A DNA stretch of 64,000 nucleotides from Tritrichomonas musculus (GCA_039105265.1 JAPFFF010000002.1:8804001-8868000), one strand, 5' to 3'. Positions 28,805 through 38,994 are shown, counted from the stretch's first letter. The notes: generated by a model not told the origin, from the sequence alone. Translations and numbers: made by a program.

Positions 28805-31042
28805 ATGAATCAATCAAATGAACATATTGAACCTCTAAAAGTGCCAGTTCGAGCAAACAAAAACTTTGTTTATAATGGGGAATCATATCCCATTGATTTT
28901 TGCTTGGTAAAAAAGTATTCAAACTTTTTTTATCTTAACCGAAAAAAATTTAAATCAGTTCAAGACATTGAAATAAAGCCAGAAAATTATGAGATAATTG
29001 ATGAAGCTGTACCAAAGTTTGTAGCTTGTTGTCAAAGTCAGTCATTTGATATTAACGATTCAAATGTTTTTTCCTTATATCAACTATCAATCCAATATGA
29101 CGTACCAATACTAAATGATCTTACAAGCCAATATATCAAGAAAAATCCAAAACAACTAGTTTTTGATTCAATTTTTTTCAAAATGAGAAATGAAAATTCA
29201 AAAGACGATTCTGATCTTAGTATTGAAGAAGAAATGATTGCCTCTGATTTCTTTGAATTCATTGATGATAAACGATTGCTTTCATTACCAATTTCAGTTT
29301 TATATCATATCATTAGCAATAAACATTTGGATATCAATTCAATGGACTCTACCAAACAAAATCAAATCATTGAATTTCTATTCAATTGCCTTGATAAGTA
29401 TCAAAGAGAAGCTTCCATTTTATTTTTGAATATAGATTTAGAAAATGAAAGAATTGATTTGCTGCCACGATTATTAGCTCGTTATTCAAATGTTTTTGAT
29501 TTTAATTTTATCAACCCAAAATTTCTTGCAAAAAACACATCTTTTCTAATGGGCCAATTGAAAAGTTTAAAACTTGAATATACAAACAAACTTGCCGAAA
29601 TGCAGTCAGAAAATACAAAACAAAAAGAATGCTTTACAGCTTCTCAAAATTCATTCAATGAATCAAAAAGTAGCCTGGAAAAAAGACTTCTTGATCTTGA
29701 AAACAAAATGAATCAACTTGAAGAGAAAGTTAATGAACAAGCTAAAAAACTTGAAAGATACACAAGCATAAAAGTATCTAAAATTGAAATAATTTGTGAT
29801 CCAAAGGTTTTAGGGCTTGGATCAACTATTACTTTATCAACTTTGATAAAGCCTAAATATGCTTTTAATGATGGTGTTGAATGGCAGATTCTCCAAGAAG
29901 AAAAAGGAGTAGTCAATGTTGAATCAAAAAATGAAAAAATATTGGTTTTGAAAGGCTTAATTCCATCTAAAAAAGTAACAGTTGTTGCAACAGCTCTCGA
30001 TGGAAGTGGAATAACATCAAGAAAAGAATTAATTGTTGGGTATTTAAAAGGAGCAATAGAATTAAAAGTTCAACAAGATCAGTTGATAAAAGGAACTATT
30101 AAAATTACTGAAGAAGGAGGAGTTACAATGGACAAGTCCAAAAGCAAATACATTTTGAATACAAATAATTCATTTCATTTGAGAAAAGAAGATTATGAAT
30201 CTGGTTTTACATTAGACAGTTTAGTCAAAGATGTTTCAATTAAGGTGCCTGTAGGTATTCATTATTTGCATGTTCTTATCGTTGACACTTTTGGTAACTC
30301 ACAAGAGCTAATAAGTAAAAAAATGATTGCAATTGATAATAGCTTGAGGCAAGAAATAAGCCAAATAAAAGAAAATATGCTGAAAGAGATTGCTGATTAC
30401 ATTAATTTGCCAAAAGTAATGGTGTTTGGAAGCACCGGTTCTGGAAAGACATCATTAGCAAATGCATTAGCTGATTCTGATATAAAAATTATAAAAGGTC
30501 CTGGAAATCGAGCATGCCTTGATGGTAATGGTATTATGCATGGAAACTTGTACTCACGCACATTTCTACCTTCTTTTTTAATTGATAGTCAAAAGCGCTT
30601 TATATTTTGTGATTTTCTTTCTTTTTATGATTTTTCTGATTTGAAGAAAGAAATTATTATATCATACATTGCTGATTATCTATTTCATGAAAATACATCT
30701 GTTATATTGCTTGTTGAATCTGAAGAGGAAATATATAGAAATATGGGGAAAAGCTTATCAAAAAGTATTGAAAATGTTTTGGAAATGCTTGGAGATGCCA
30801 GCCAATTAAAGAAGAAGTTTGCCATTATAATCACTAAAGGTGATCAAGAAATGACAGGCGAGAATTACCTTGAAATGTTAGGCGATAATATGAGAATAAG
30901 AGAAAAAAAATTTATGAAATATTTCGGATCGATAAATGCATTTTCAATGCCAAAGCCAAAAAAGAGTGATATTGGCAAGAAGTATGATTTTGAAGACAAA
31001 AATAAAATAATTGATTTTATATTAAGTAATATTAACAAATAA
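28805..31042 (+). CDS. BTB/BACK-like protein with coiled coil, beta domains and P-loop GTPase
   Basis: A 745-residue intact protein. Residues 12-115 are a BTB-like domain (FVYNGESYPIDFCLVKKYSNFF, SLYQLSIQYDVPIL). Residues about 120-235 are BACK-like, with LLSLPISVLYHII. Residues about 250-325 form a coiled coil. Two beta domains follow (325-420, bacterial-Ig-like; 430-515, with DKSKSKYILNT and HYLHVLIVDTFGNSQELISK). The C-terminus is a P-loop GTPase: GSTGSGKTS at 542-550, a hydrophobic strand with FIFCDFLSF, and TKGD near 675 as the guanine-specificity motif. It resembles AIG1/septin-type GTPases more than Ras. No membrane segment is seen. The beta domain is shared with the protein at 24032. 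The function is unknown; a self-assembling BTB scaffold with a nucleotide switch is inference. Confidence 0.85.
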   Translation: MNQSNEHIEPLKVPVRANKNFVYNGESYPIDFCLVKKYSNFFYLNRKKFKSVQDIEIKPENYEIIDEAVPKFVACCQSQSFDINDSNVFSLYQLSIQYDVPILNDLTSQYIKKNPKQLVFDSIFFKMRNENSKDDSDLSIEEEMIASDFFEFIDDKRLLSLPISVLYHIISNKHLDINSMDSTKQNQIIEFLFNCLDKYQREASILFLNIDLENERIDLLPRLLARYSNVFDFNFINPKFLAKNTSFLMGQLKSLKLEYTNKLAEMQSENTKQKECFTASQNSFNESKSSLEKRLLDLENKMNQLEEKVNEQAKKLERYTSIKVSKIEIICDPKVLGLGSTITLSTLIKPKYAFNDGVEWQILQEEKGVVNVESKNEKILVLKGLIPSKKVTVVATALDGSGITSRKELIVGYLKGAIELKVQQDQLIKGTIKITEEGGVTMDKSKSKYILNTNNSFHLRKEDYESGFTLDSLVKDVSIKVPVGIHYLHVLIVDTFGNSQELISKKMIAIDNSLRQEISQIKENMLKEIADYINLPKVMVFGSTGSGKTSLANALADSDIKIIKGPGNRACLDGNGIMHGNLYSRTFLPSFLIDSQKRFIFCDFLSFYDFSDLKKEIIISYIADYLFHENTSVILLVESEEEIYRNMGKSLSKSIENVLEMLGDASQLKKKFAIIITKGDQEMTGENYLEMLGDNMRIREKKFMKYFGSINAFSMPKPKKSDIGKKYDFEDKNKIIDFILSNINK

Positions 31043-32140
31043 AGAACCAATTTAATCTTAATTTAGTGAGAATAAAAATAAAAAAAATTATATTATTATG
31101 ATGTTTATATCATCAAAATACTATATAATATTTATGGTTTCTTCAAATGAATATAAATTGCGAATCATTTTTGCATACAACACAATTTTTCTGAATTGTA
31201 TTGAATAATGAAAATAATCATCTCAATTTTGAAATAAATAATTATTGATTTTCAATAATAAATTGAAAATTGAATTGTATGCAAAAATGAAAAACAGTTT
31301 AAAAATAATTTGAAGAGCATAATAAGGAATTTTTTTTTCTTTTTCAAAAAAATAAACTGAGTTCAAAAAACTTTACCTCCATTTCAAATTTCAAATCATT
31401 TTATCTTTTTTATCAAACAATTTAATTGCATTATTCTTCAGTAATGATATATTATATAATTAGCATAAAATTAATTAAATTATAAAAAATTAATTCATAT
31501 TTAAAATATAAAGATATGATTATTTTAAATTGAGAGGGAGGTAATGTTTTTTTAACAAGGTTTAAAATATATTTTTTTTTTATATTGAACGTCATTTTAA
31601 TCTTTATATTTAGGGAATATATTTATTTCCTTATATTTTATATTATATAATAATATTTCAAGTCATCCTGCATTTTTCATACCAGACTATGCTCTTAATT
31701 TGAATATAAAAAATTTTTTGTTTTTATTTTCTTGACTCAAGAATCTTGAGTGTTTTTAAATGATTCAGAATAACTTTTGAACAAACATGTTAATTTCACT
31801 ATATCAATTTTTCGATTGTATCATCTAAATGTAAATTTAATTATCGCTTATTATATATGTTTGTTCAGATAATGTTAACATAACAAATATAATTTTCAAT
31901 TAGAAAATCGAATAATATTGATATAAAAATAGACCAGCTGAAATGTTCAAATCTTTGTTTTTATTAAGATACAATACTGGAAAGATATACAAGCATATTT
32001 TAATAACTATTATTATTAACATTTTATTGAAACCTATTCCATAGATTTAGTTGGAAAAATCGGTATTGTTCTATTCAAAAAATTGAATGAATAATTTTAG
32101 CTTCTTTTTTTGATTCAATATGCAGAGCAAAATTTCTATT
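31043..32140. other. AT-rich intergenic stretch with one inverted repeat
   Basis: No gene is seen. Bases 31166-31189 and 31266-31289 form a 24-bp inverted repeat with two or three mismatches (CATTTTTGCATACAA and its complement), about 125 bases end to end. It could be a small foldback element or the 3' hairpin of the GTPase transcript. The rest holds only short T and A runs. Confidence 0.5.
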
Positions 32141-32640
32141 CATACTCATTTTTATGTAGAACTAAGTTTGCTGCAAACTCAAAAACTTCATTTACATTGA
32201 TTTTCTGCAAAGTAGAACACTCGATGTAGCTTTAGGCGTAAATTTGCTTCATCAGTTCTTCGCCTCTTTTTTTTTTTTTTTTTTTTTTTTGAAATTGGAG
32301 AAAAATCTTTTGATGCAAGAAACTCCTGATTTTCATGAAATTCATCAACGCAAATCGCTCTTTGTGCCTACGAGAACAATGGGCGCATTTGGACAAAACT
32401 TTTTGACTGATGGTGAAAAAAGTGACAAACCTTTTTCCAATTTAATATTAAAAGATTTGGGAGAACGTTTAATATTAAAAGATGAAAACGTCGGCTTTGC
32501 CATAAAGAAATTGAATTAGTTGTGGATGTTCATTTGTCGTATGTCAGAATTTGATTTGTTATTTAAATTATCATAGACTGTTGGAACAAAATCTGAATGG
32601 AAAGTATCTGTATTGTATGTAATTAATAAGCTTGTTTTCC
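32140..32640 (-). pseudogene. Rac/Rho-type small GTPase pseudogene
   Basis: On the minus strand: GKTSLLITYNTDTFHSDFVP and TVYDN (P-loop and switch I, about 32640-32570), then KKFCPNAPIVLVGTKSDLR (about 32400-32345, the Rho-type guanine motif TKSD), then GEELMKQIYA and YIECSTLQKINVNEVFEFAA (about 32260-32170). These are Rac/Rho signatures in the right order. The reading frame contains stops (after IHN, after KSDLR and inside the last block) and the G3 region is lost. A 24-base T run (32267-32290) is inserted between the G4 region and the C-terminal block. No CAAX box was found. Clearly dead. Confidence 0.8.
32267..32290. repeat. T run of 24 bases
   Basis: Homopolymer sitting inside the Rac-type pseudogene. 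Confidence 0.95.
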
Positions 32641-33351
32641 AAACGCGTGTAAACTTACGGTTTCTAAGAATTTATTTCAAATATTGAATGATTTTTTTTT
32701 TACACGCGAAAATTAAAAAACAAAGTTTAATTATAATTAATATTTTTTCCCAAAAAAAAAAAAAGATTAAATTCTGGCAATATTTCAATTAATATCGAAA
32801 ATATCAGACTATGAATTGCTGGATTTTTATACAAGTTGGTCAATTTCTCATCCAAGATAACTGTTTTTGAAATATCTCAAATTTTCAAAAATAGCAAGCG
32901 CATTTTTAACAAAGCAAGAAAAAAATTAAATGACTGATTTAAAAAATCCAATATAAATAAACGATACAATTTATTCGCAATATTCATTATATGATTTTCT
33001 TCATTCAATTGTGAGGAGCATCATCTTATGTTTGTTTAGTAAAGCGATTTAATAGATATAAAATATCGATATAAAAAAGCAAATGTCAAAATCTTTAAAA
33101 AAAAAATAATGCTTTGTTGTTCTAAAAGAAAATATGACCTTAAAAAATGTTTTATTAGAAGGCCAAGGTTTGAGATCTTGACTATATAGTATTAAGAGTC
33201 TTTTTTATTTCTGTTAACATTTGTAAATGTCATAATTTAAGATTATGTCATTTTCAAAAATTTTAAAATTTTTAAAATTTGAGAGAACGTTTAATATTAA
33301 TTTTTCATCGGATATTGCGTATATATTTGGCCGCATGTTTTTTATTTAAAA

Positions 33352-33963
33352 ATGAACTATTCCAAATTAAAAGTTGTTATGATAGGTGATTCTAACGTTG
33401 GCAAATCATCGATTGCAACCCGAGCTTCAGATAATTATTTTGATCCTGAAAAACTTGAAACTGTTGGTTCAGATATAATAACACTTACTAAAGAGTCTGA
33501 AGGGAAGAAAGTAGATTTGGTAATTTGGGACACCGCTGGTCAGGAAAGATTTAAATCTTTATCAAATTATTATATGAAAGATTCAGGAGCTGTTATTATT
33601 GTTTATGCAATTAATGATAGTTCTTTTAATTCAGTTGATGAATGGTTTGAAAGAGCTAATGATACATTAGCAGACCGTAATCCATATTTTATTCTTGTGG
33701 GAAATAAAAATGATTTATATGACACAAACGAAAATGAAAATGGCAATTTCATTTCTGAATCCGAAGGAAGAAATAAAGCAGATGCCCTAGGAATAGATTT
33801 TCTTAGTGTTAGTGCTCTAACTGGAGACAGTATTAATGAAATATTTGAAAATATTGCATCTTATTATTTTAATAAAATTAAACAAGAAGATATAGAAAAT
33901 GGAGCAAATCACACTGTTGATATTACCGAAAGTGCATGTGATGCTAAAAAGTCATGTTGTTAA
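33352..33963 (+). CDS. Rab family small GTPase
   Basis: A 203-residue intact protein. G1 is GDSNVGKSS (residues 12-20), G3 is WDTAGQERF (about 59-67, the Rab form), G4 is GNKND (about 117-121), and G5 is the VSALTG segment near 151. It ends in KKSCC, so the two C-terminal cysteines would be geranylgeranylated for membrane attachment. The region before G3 (VGSDIITLT) lacks the usual threonine-rich IGVDF switch I sequence, so the subfamily is uncertain. A role in vesicle traffic is expected from the family. The insert NENENGN after G4 is unusual. The dead Rac gene lies 700 bases upstream on the other strand. Confidence 0.9.
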   Translation: MNYSKLKVVMIGDSNVGKSSIATRASDNYFDPEKLETVGSDIITLTKESEGKKVDLVIWDTAGQERFKSLSNYYMKDSGAVIIVYAINDSSFNSVDEWFERANDTLADRNPYFILVGNKNDLYDTNENENGNFISESEGRNKADALGIDFLSVSALTGDSINEIFENIASYYFNKIKQEDIENGANHTVDITESACDAKKSCC

Positions 33964-34297
33964 TCATAAAAGATTTTTATATTTATTATTAATTTTATTA
34001 TTTATGAATTTATAAATAATTAAAACCATATGCATTAAATATTTGATAAAAAATGAAAACTCTAAATTAAAATCTTTTTTTTTAAAGAAAAATTTCTATT
34101 GTATTTACATGCACGTTTAATTTTTTTCTCTATTCAAATTGTTTCATCGTTATTGAATTTTTATCTCAGAAAACTTAAGTTTATCTCAGAAAAAAAAAAA
34201 ATTGGTGGTTTATGTGTCAAAATGAATAAAAATTCGTGAGATTGATATATATATTTCTTATATGTATATGCTATAAATTTACACAGATTAAAAGAAT

Positions 34298-34566
34298 ATT
34301 CGTTCGTTAGCGGTCTAGAAATTTAAAATGCATAAAATTGAATACATTTTATCTGAAAAAGTTTAATCAAAATTTATTAAAAAAATTGTGAGAAAATTAA
34401 TTTCTCTCGGCCTAGGCTTTTGTGTCCGAAATTTTTTATATTCAAAAAGTTAAAAAAAGTATCCAAAAATATCCAATTTGGATACTTTTCGGACATTTTT
34501 CGAAACTTTTTGAGAAAAAAAAATTTCGGACACAAAAGCCTAGCTCTCGGCCGCTAACGAACGAAT
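34298..34566. repeat. Nested palindromic (foldback) element
   Basis: Three pairs of inverted arms lie one inside another. The outer pair (34298-34313 and 34551-34566, 16 bp perfect) reads ATTCGTTCGTTAGCGG. The middle pair (34413-34432 and 34523-34542, 20 bp perfect) contains GGCTTTTGTGTCCG. The inner pair (34455-34464 and 34480-34489, 10 bp) reads AAAAGTATCC. No frame is present. The structure looks like a foldback or MITE-type DNA element of about 270 bases. No target duplication could be defined. Confidence 0.75.
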
Positions 34567-34620
34567 CGTTCCAATCTAAATAACTTTTTGCAAATATAAA
34601 AAAAAAAAATTAAATATATA

Positions 34621-35655
34621 AAGTTAGACCTTATCTTATTTACAGTAACTGTTTTGAGTCTGGAGTGTATTCAAAAAGGCTGGAGTGAAGTTAAAAATTC
34701 ATTCAAAAAGTGGTTTTAAAAAATCTCGGTAACTGAAAAAGTGATGATAAAAAAACGATCTTTTTGAAAAAGTTTAAATTGAAAGAAAAACTCTTGTTTT
34801 TACTCCAAGGTATTTTCAGAGCAATACGATTAAAATGTATTCAATTTTACTAATAATTTTTATACAATTTGAAAATTCAATGAATATTTGTTTTGGTCTA
34901 CCATTTTTTATTACTTGACGAACTTGTATAGAAGCAGCAACACACGATAACAAAATAGCAATACAACAGGATAAGCTAACAATTACAAAACAACTTCTTG
35001 GAACAGCACAAATTTAACAGAATTGATGAATATCTTACTTTCCAGTCTTTAGTTTTCAGACTCAGCGGAAATGCTTGATTCACTCTTAATTAAAAACCTC
35101 GATAAGATAAAGGAATGTGATGATTATTTTATTATTGGACAAGCAATTTAGCCGTAAAAATTGATGCATATCTTACATTCCAGTCTTTAGCTATTTTTAT
35201 TGCAAGATAGTAATGGAAATTATTTTCTAAAAGAAGGTTAATAAAAAAATAAACACTAAATTTAGCTAAAAAAATTTTTTATAAAATTTTACATTGTGAA
35301 ATCTGTTAAAAATAGTAGCTTTTCGTTTTAAAAAAAGAGCCTATCTCTAATATTACTAGAATTGGCATAAATAAGCTCATTTGCCATAAATTATACTATG
35401 TTGAGGACAAAACCTGATTTCTTTTTCATTTTATATGAAACTTTTTGATAAGTTAATCTTCTTTTATTCTTTTCTCTATAAAACATATTAATTTTGATAA
35501 TAAAATTCATTCATATTACTAAAAATACTGTTTAATAATAAAAATTTTGATCATTCAATTTAATTTCATTTCACTCCAGGGAAATTGAGAGAGTCTAGAC
35601 TCAAAGCAGTTACAGTAAAAGATAATAATATTCAAAAGTTAGACCTTATCTTATT
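34621..35655. mobile_element. Probable non-autonomous DNA element with terminal inverted repeats
   Basis: Bases 34641-34661 (TACAGTAACTGTTTTGAGTCT) and 35597-35617 are inverted copies with two mismatches. Each is accompanied on its inner side by a CTGGAGTG/CACTCCAG block. An exact 20-bp direct repeat (34621-34640 and 35636-35655) flanks the whole. The left copy abuts the inverted repeat, but the right copy stands 18 bases away, so it may be an outer arm rather than a target duplication. Inside, 35022-35053 and 35161-35192 form another direct repeat. No transposase frame is seen. Confidence 0.6.
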
Positions 35656-35868
35656 CAAATTTAAGATTTTTTTTTCTATGTGATTAAACAAAAAGTTTAT
35701 CAATAAAAATGTGGTTACACTTTAACTGGGTTTTTAAAATCACCCAAAAACGTAAAATGTCACCAAGATTACAACCTTAAAAACAGCTTTTATAAAAATT
35801 TAACAACGATTAAAATAAAATAAAAATTATGATTTTATTTATTTAAAAAAAAAAAAAAATGATTTATT

Positions 35869-38136
35869 TCAACGATATTTTCCATCATCATTTTGATTAA
35901 TCAAAGCATCATTATTCAAAGTTTCAAGAGTTTGGTTCTTCTTTGCCTTAGATGAGCGAACAGCCACAGCAATAATTATGATAATAATTATCGCAGCAGC
36001 CGAACAAGAAGCGATCAATATTATCATCTTCTTCTTATTCGAAGGCTTCTTTGTTGGCTCAGGAACATCGGATGGATAAGGAACGTCAGTTGCCGAAGGG
36101 ACGTTTGTTTGTGAGGGCGGATCAGTCGGGTCGGGGAGATTTGAAGGCGAAGGTTGATCAACGACGACGTTGAAAGAGCAGAAAGAATCGCTATCGTAAC
36201 CGTCAGTAACGATAACAATTGCATCACTTTCGAATCCGATCTTATCGTCACAGGAAGGCACTTTACTGCCCAGATAATAGATGCTCTTAAAGTTTGTAGA
36301 TTTGAATGCGTTCTCTTCAATTTTTGTCACGTTTCCTTTTATGTAAAGACAGTCATTCAAGCCTTCACAGCCTTCAAAAGTGCCAGATTTAATCACAGTG
36401 AACGATGCAGGAAGACTCAAGGAACCAGATAAGCCAGGGCAATTCAAGAAGGCATTCTCATCGACAACTTTAATTAAGTCAGAAATGACCAATTCGCCTT
36501 TGAAGCCAGTGCAGTGAGCGAAAGCAGACTCGCCTATATGCATGATTTTACTCGAAAGTTTCAAACTGTCAAATCCAGAGCACTTACTAAATGCAAATGC
36601 GCCGATTTCCTTAACTCGATCAGGAATATTCAATGCTCCTTTGAAACCATAGCAATTAAAGAAGGTGTAGTTCGGCAGCGTTATGATATTTGGAGAAAGA
36701 ACCAGTGATTCCTTAAAGCCGTAACAATTCTCAAAGCAACGTTGCCCGATTTGAGTGACTTTCTCAGGTATGTTCAAAGAACCTGTGAACTCACGACAGA
36801 ACGAAAAAGCGCAATCTTGAATGCTTGTCAAATTAGGAGGAAGTTTTAATTCACCTTTGAAGCCATAGCAACGATAGAATGCGTGGCTCTCAATGACAGT
36901 AACAGTGTCGGGAATGACCAACGATCCAGTGAGTGAATAACAGCCAGAAAAAGCTGAACGGAAAATTGACTTCAATTTATTTGAAAGCTTCAGTTCACCA
37001 TTGAATTCCCAGCAATCTTGAAAGGCCATAGATCTGACATCTTCAATGTTGTCGGGTATGATCAAGGAGCCGGTGAATTTTGTGTACGAAAAGGCATTTT
37101 CGCAAATTGTCTTGATTTTGTCATGAAGCTTCAATTCCCCGTCAAAACCGCAATTGTTGAACACGTTGTTATTAATAACTGTGAGCTGTGGCGGCAATTC
37201 TAACGAACCTCGAAAGCCTACACAGAAACTCAATGCATAGTCGTTAATTGTAGTGAGACTGTTTGGAAGCTTCAGTTCGCCCTGCAGATGTGAACACTGG
37301 AAAAATGCGTACTCGCCAATTTTGGTCAGTCCTTCGTGCAGAATTAAGGAGCCGTCAAATCCAGAACATCCTCGAAATACGCCAACACTTATCTCCGCAA
37401 CTTTCGAAGGAATCTCTAAATCGCCGGTAAAACCGGTGCAGCCAGTGAAGGCTGTTTCTCCGAGCTGGAATAAAGAGTCAGGAAGCTTCAATGTTCCTGT
37501 AAAGCCGGAGCAATCATCAAATGCACTTGATCCAATGGATTGTAGTTTATTGGACAGTTTGAGGCCCGTAAAGTTGGAGCATGAGGCAAATGAATTGGCG
37601 CCAATTGTGGTGACTGACTCTGGAATTATTAAAGTGCCCGTAAATCCGCTACAACCGAGAAATGAAAGATCTGTAATTGTGTCAAGATTGGAGGAAAGAG
37701 TAAGAGTGCCTTTGAAGTTCTCGCATTGAGCAAATGTTAGCTGGCCTATCGAGGTTACTGAATCTGGAATTACTAAGGAGCCGGAAAACATGGTTTTGTA
37801 AAATGCTCTGGTACCAATTGTTGTAATTGTGTCTGGTAAGATTAATTCGCATTCAAAACTGGTAGAACGAAAGGCTGATGATCCAATTGAAATTAAAGAT
37901 TTGGAAAGAGTTAGAGTTCCGTTTAATCCTGAGCATCCTTCAAATGCGCTGTCGCCAATTGTTAAAACAGAGTCTGGAATTATTAATGATCCAATATATT
38001 GATCGCAATTATAATATTCTTTGCTTTTAATTTCTTTGGTTCCATCTGGAATTATTAATTCGCCTGTGCCACATTCAGCTAAAATTGATTTTCGCTTGGA
38101 AAATGCACTAGAAAGGAGGAATAAGAAAGCAAACAT
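35869..38136 (-). CDS. BspA-like leucine-rich repeat surface protein, single-pass membrane
   Basis: A 755-residue intact protein. It starts with a short hydrophobic signal sequence (MFAFLFLLSSAFS), followed by about two dozen 23-residue repeats of the LRR_5/BspA type (pattern LxIPDSVTxIGxxAFxxCSGFxG) to residue about 600. A proline/threonine-rich stalk follows (about 650-700), then a transmembrane helix near 704-726 with seven consecutive isoleucines, and a 29-residue cytoplasmic tail. Proteins of this design form a large surface family in trichomonads and are implicated in adhesion and interaction with bacteria or host cells. Its GC content is visibly higher than its surroundings. The tail lacks a recognised sorting signal. 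An A-rich leader lies before the ATG. Confidence 0.92.
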   Translation of the reverse strand: MFAFLFLLSSAFSKRKSILAECGTGELIIPDGTKEIKSKEYYNCDQYIGSLIIPDSVLTIGDSAFEGCSGLNGTLTLSKSLISIGSSAFRSTSFECELILPDTITTIGTRAFYKTMFSGSLVIPDSVTSIGQLTFAQCENFKGTLTLSSNLDTITDLSFLGCSGFTGTLIIPESVTTIGANSFASCSNFTGLKLSNKLQSIGSSAFDDCSGFTGTLKLPDSLFQLGETAFTGCTGFTGDLEIPSKVAEISVGVFRGCSGFDGSLILHEGLTKIGEYAFFQCSHLQGELKLPNSLTTINDYALSFCVGFRGSLELPPQLTVINNNVFNNCGFDGELKLHDKIKTICENAFSYTKFTGSLIIPDNIEDVRSMAFQDCWEFNGELKLSNKLKSIFRSAFSGCYSLTGSLVIPDTVTVIESHAFYRCYGFKGELKLPPNLTSIQDCAFSFCREFTGSLNIPEKVTQIGQRCFENCYGFKESLVLSPNIITLPNYTFFNCYGFKGALNIPDRVKEIGAFAFSKCSGFDSLKLSSKIMHIGESAFAHCTGFKGELVISDLIKVVDENAFLNCPGLSGSLSLPASFTVIKSGTFEGCEGLNDCLYIKGNVTKIEENAFKSTNFKSIYYLGSKVPSCDDKIGFESDAIVIVTDGYDSDSFCSFNVVVDQPSPSNLPDPTDPPSQTNVPSATDVPYPSDVPEPTKKPSNKKKMIILIASCSAAAIIIIIIIAVAVRSSKAKKNQTLETLNNDALINQNDDGKYR

Positions 38137-38994
38137 AATTAAAAAAAAACTATTTTCAAAATATAAAAACTATGATCTCAATTTTATTCAAAAAAAAAAA
38201 AAAAAAAGAATTTTTACCATAAATATTAAATTGATATAAAATAGCTATTAATATTTTAGATTCTTGTTATTTGTTAGATAATGAAAAATTTATCAAAAAG
38301 TTTGAAGAGTTAACTGCAATTTTTCAATTTTCTTTATGATATTGAAAAAAATGTTCGGTTTATTACACTTTTCAAATGAATGTATCTTGCCCAAAAATTA
38401 AATTTAATCTAATTCATCAAGATATAATATACAAAATTATATATAAATTATATATACAAAATGATAATATTAATTATACACAAAAATAAATAGAAAATTT
38501 GAAATTAAATTTTTTTAAAAAAAATTTGAATGTTTATTCTATAGATTTCTTCTTGTTGTGAGCAATTCTTGCTATCAATGTAAGGTAAATGAGTTTTTTT
38601 CTTCTTGTAAAGTATAAACTTGGCAATTTTGTTCTTTTTTCGAAATATATTAATACCATGGATATGACGATTTCGAATAATAATGATTAAAACCTAGAGG
38701 CAGGCCCGTAATTTTGTTTTCCAAATCGATTTTATTCAGCGGTTTTCCTTGTGATTCTCATTTTGGTGAAGAAAACCAAGTTAATAACTAATTAAATTTA
38801 CTAATTTAAAACTCCTATTTCTCAATTTTTTGAAAGAAAGAATTCAAAATTTCAATATCTTATCAAAATTGAGAAGACCGAACATTATTCTCCTGAGTTT
38901 ATAACATCAATAAAAAAACTACAATGTTCAATAAGGTGGAAGTGGATTCTGAGAAGCTTACAAAAAAAATATAATTATATCAAAATAAAATCTT
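38137..38994. other. Intergenic stretch upstream of the BspA gene
   Basis: Contains an 18-base A run (38190-38207) and AT-rich DNA. From about 38,690 to 38,790 one plus-strand frame stays open with protein-like composition (GRPVILFSKSILFSGFPCDS), and another open stretch lies near 38,880-38,950. These could be remains of the same lost gene as the small frame at 38995, but no family is recognised. Confidence 0.35.

Noticed and set aside
31043-31060. Reverse-strand frame overlapping the end of the GTPase gene
   Set aside because: It is antisense to the C-terminus of a well-supported gene.
36154-37729. Plus-strand ORFs opposite the BspA gene
   Set aside because: They follow from the repeated codon pattern of the LRR units on the minus strand.
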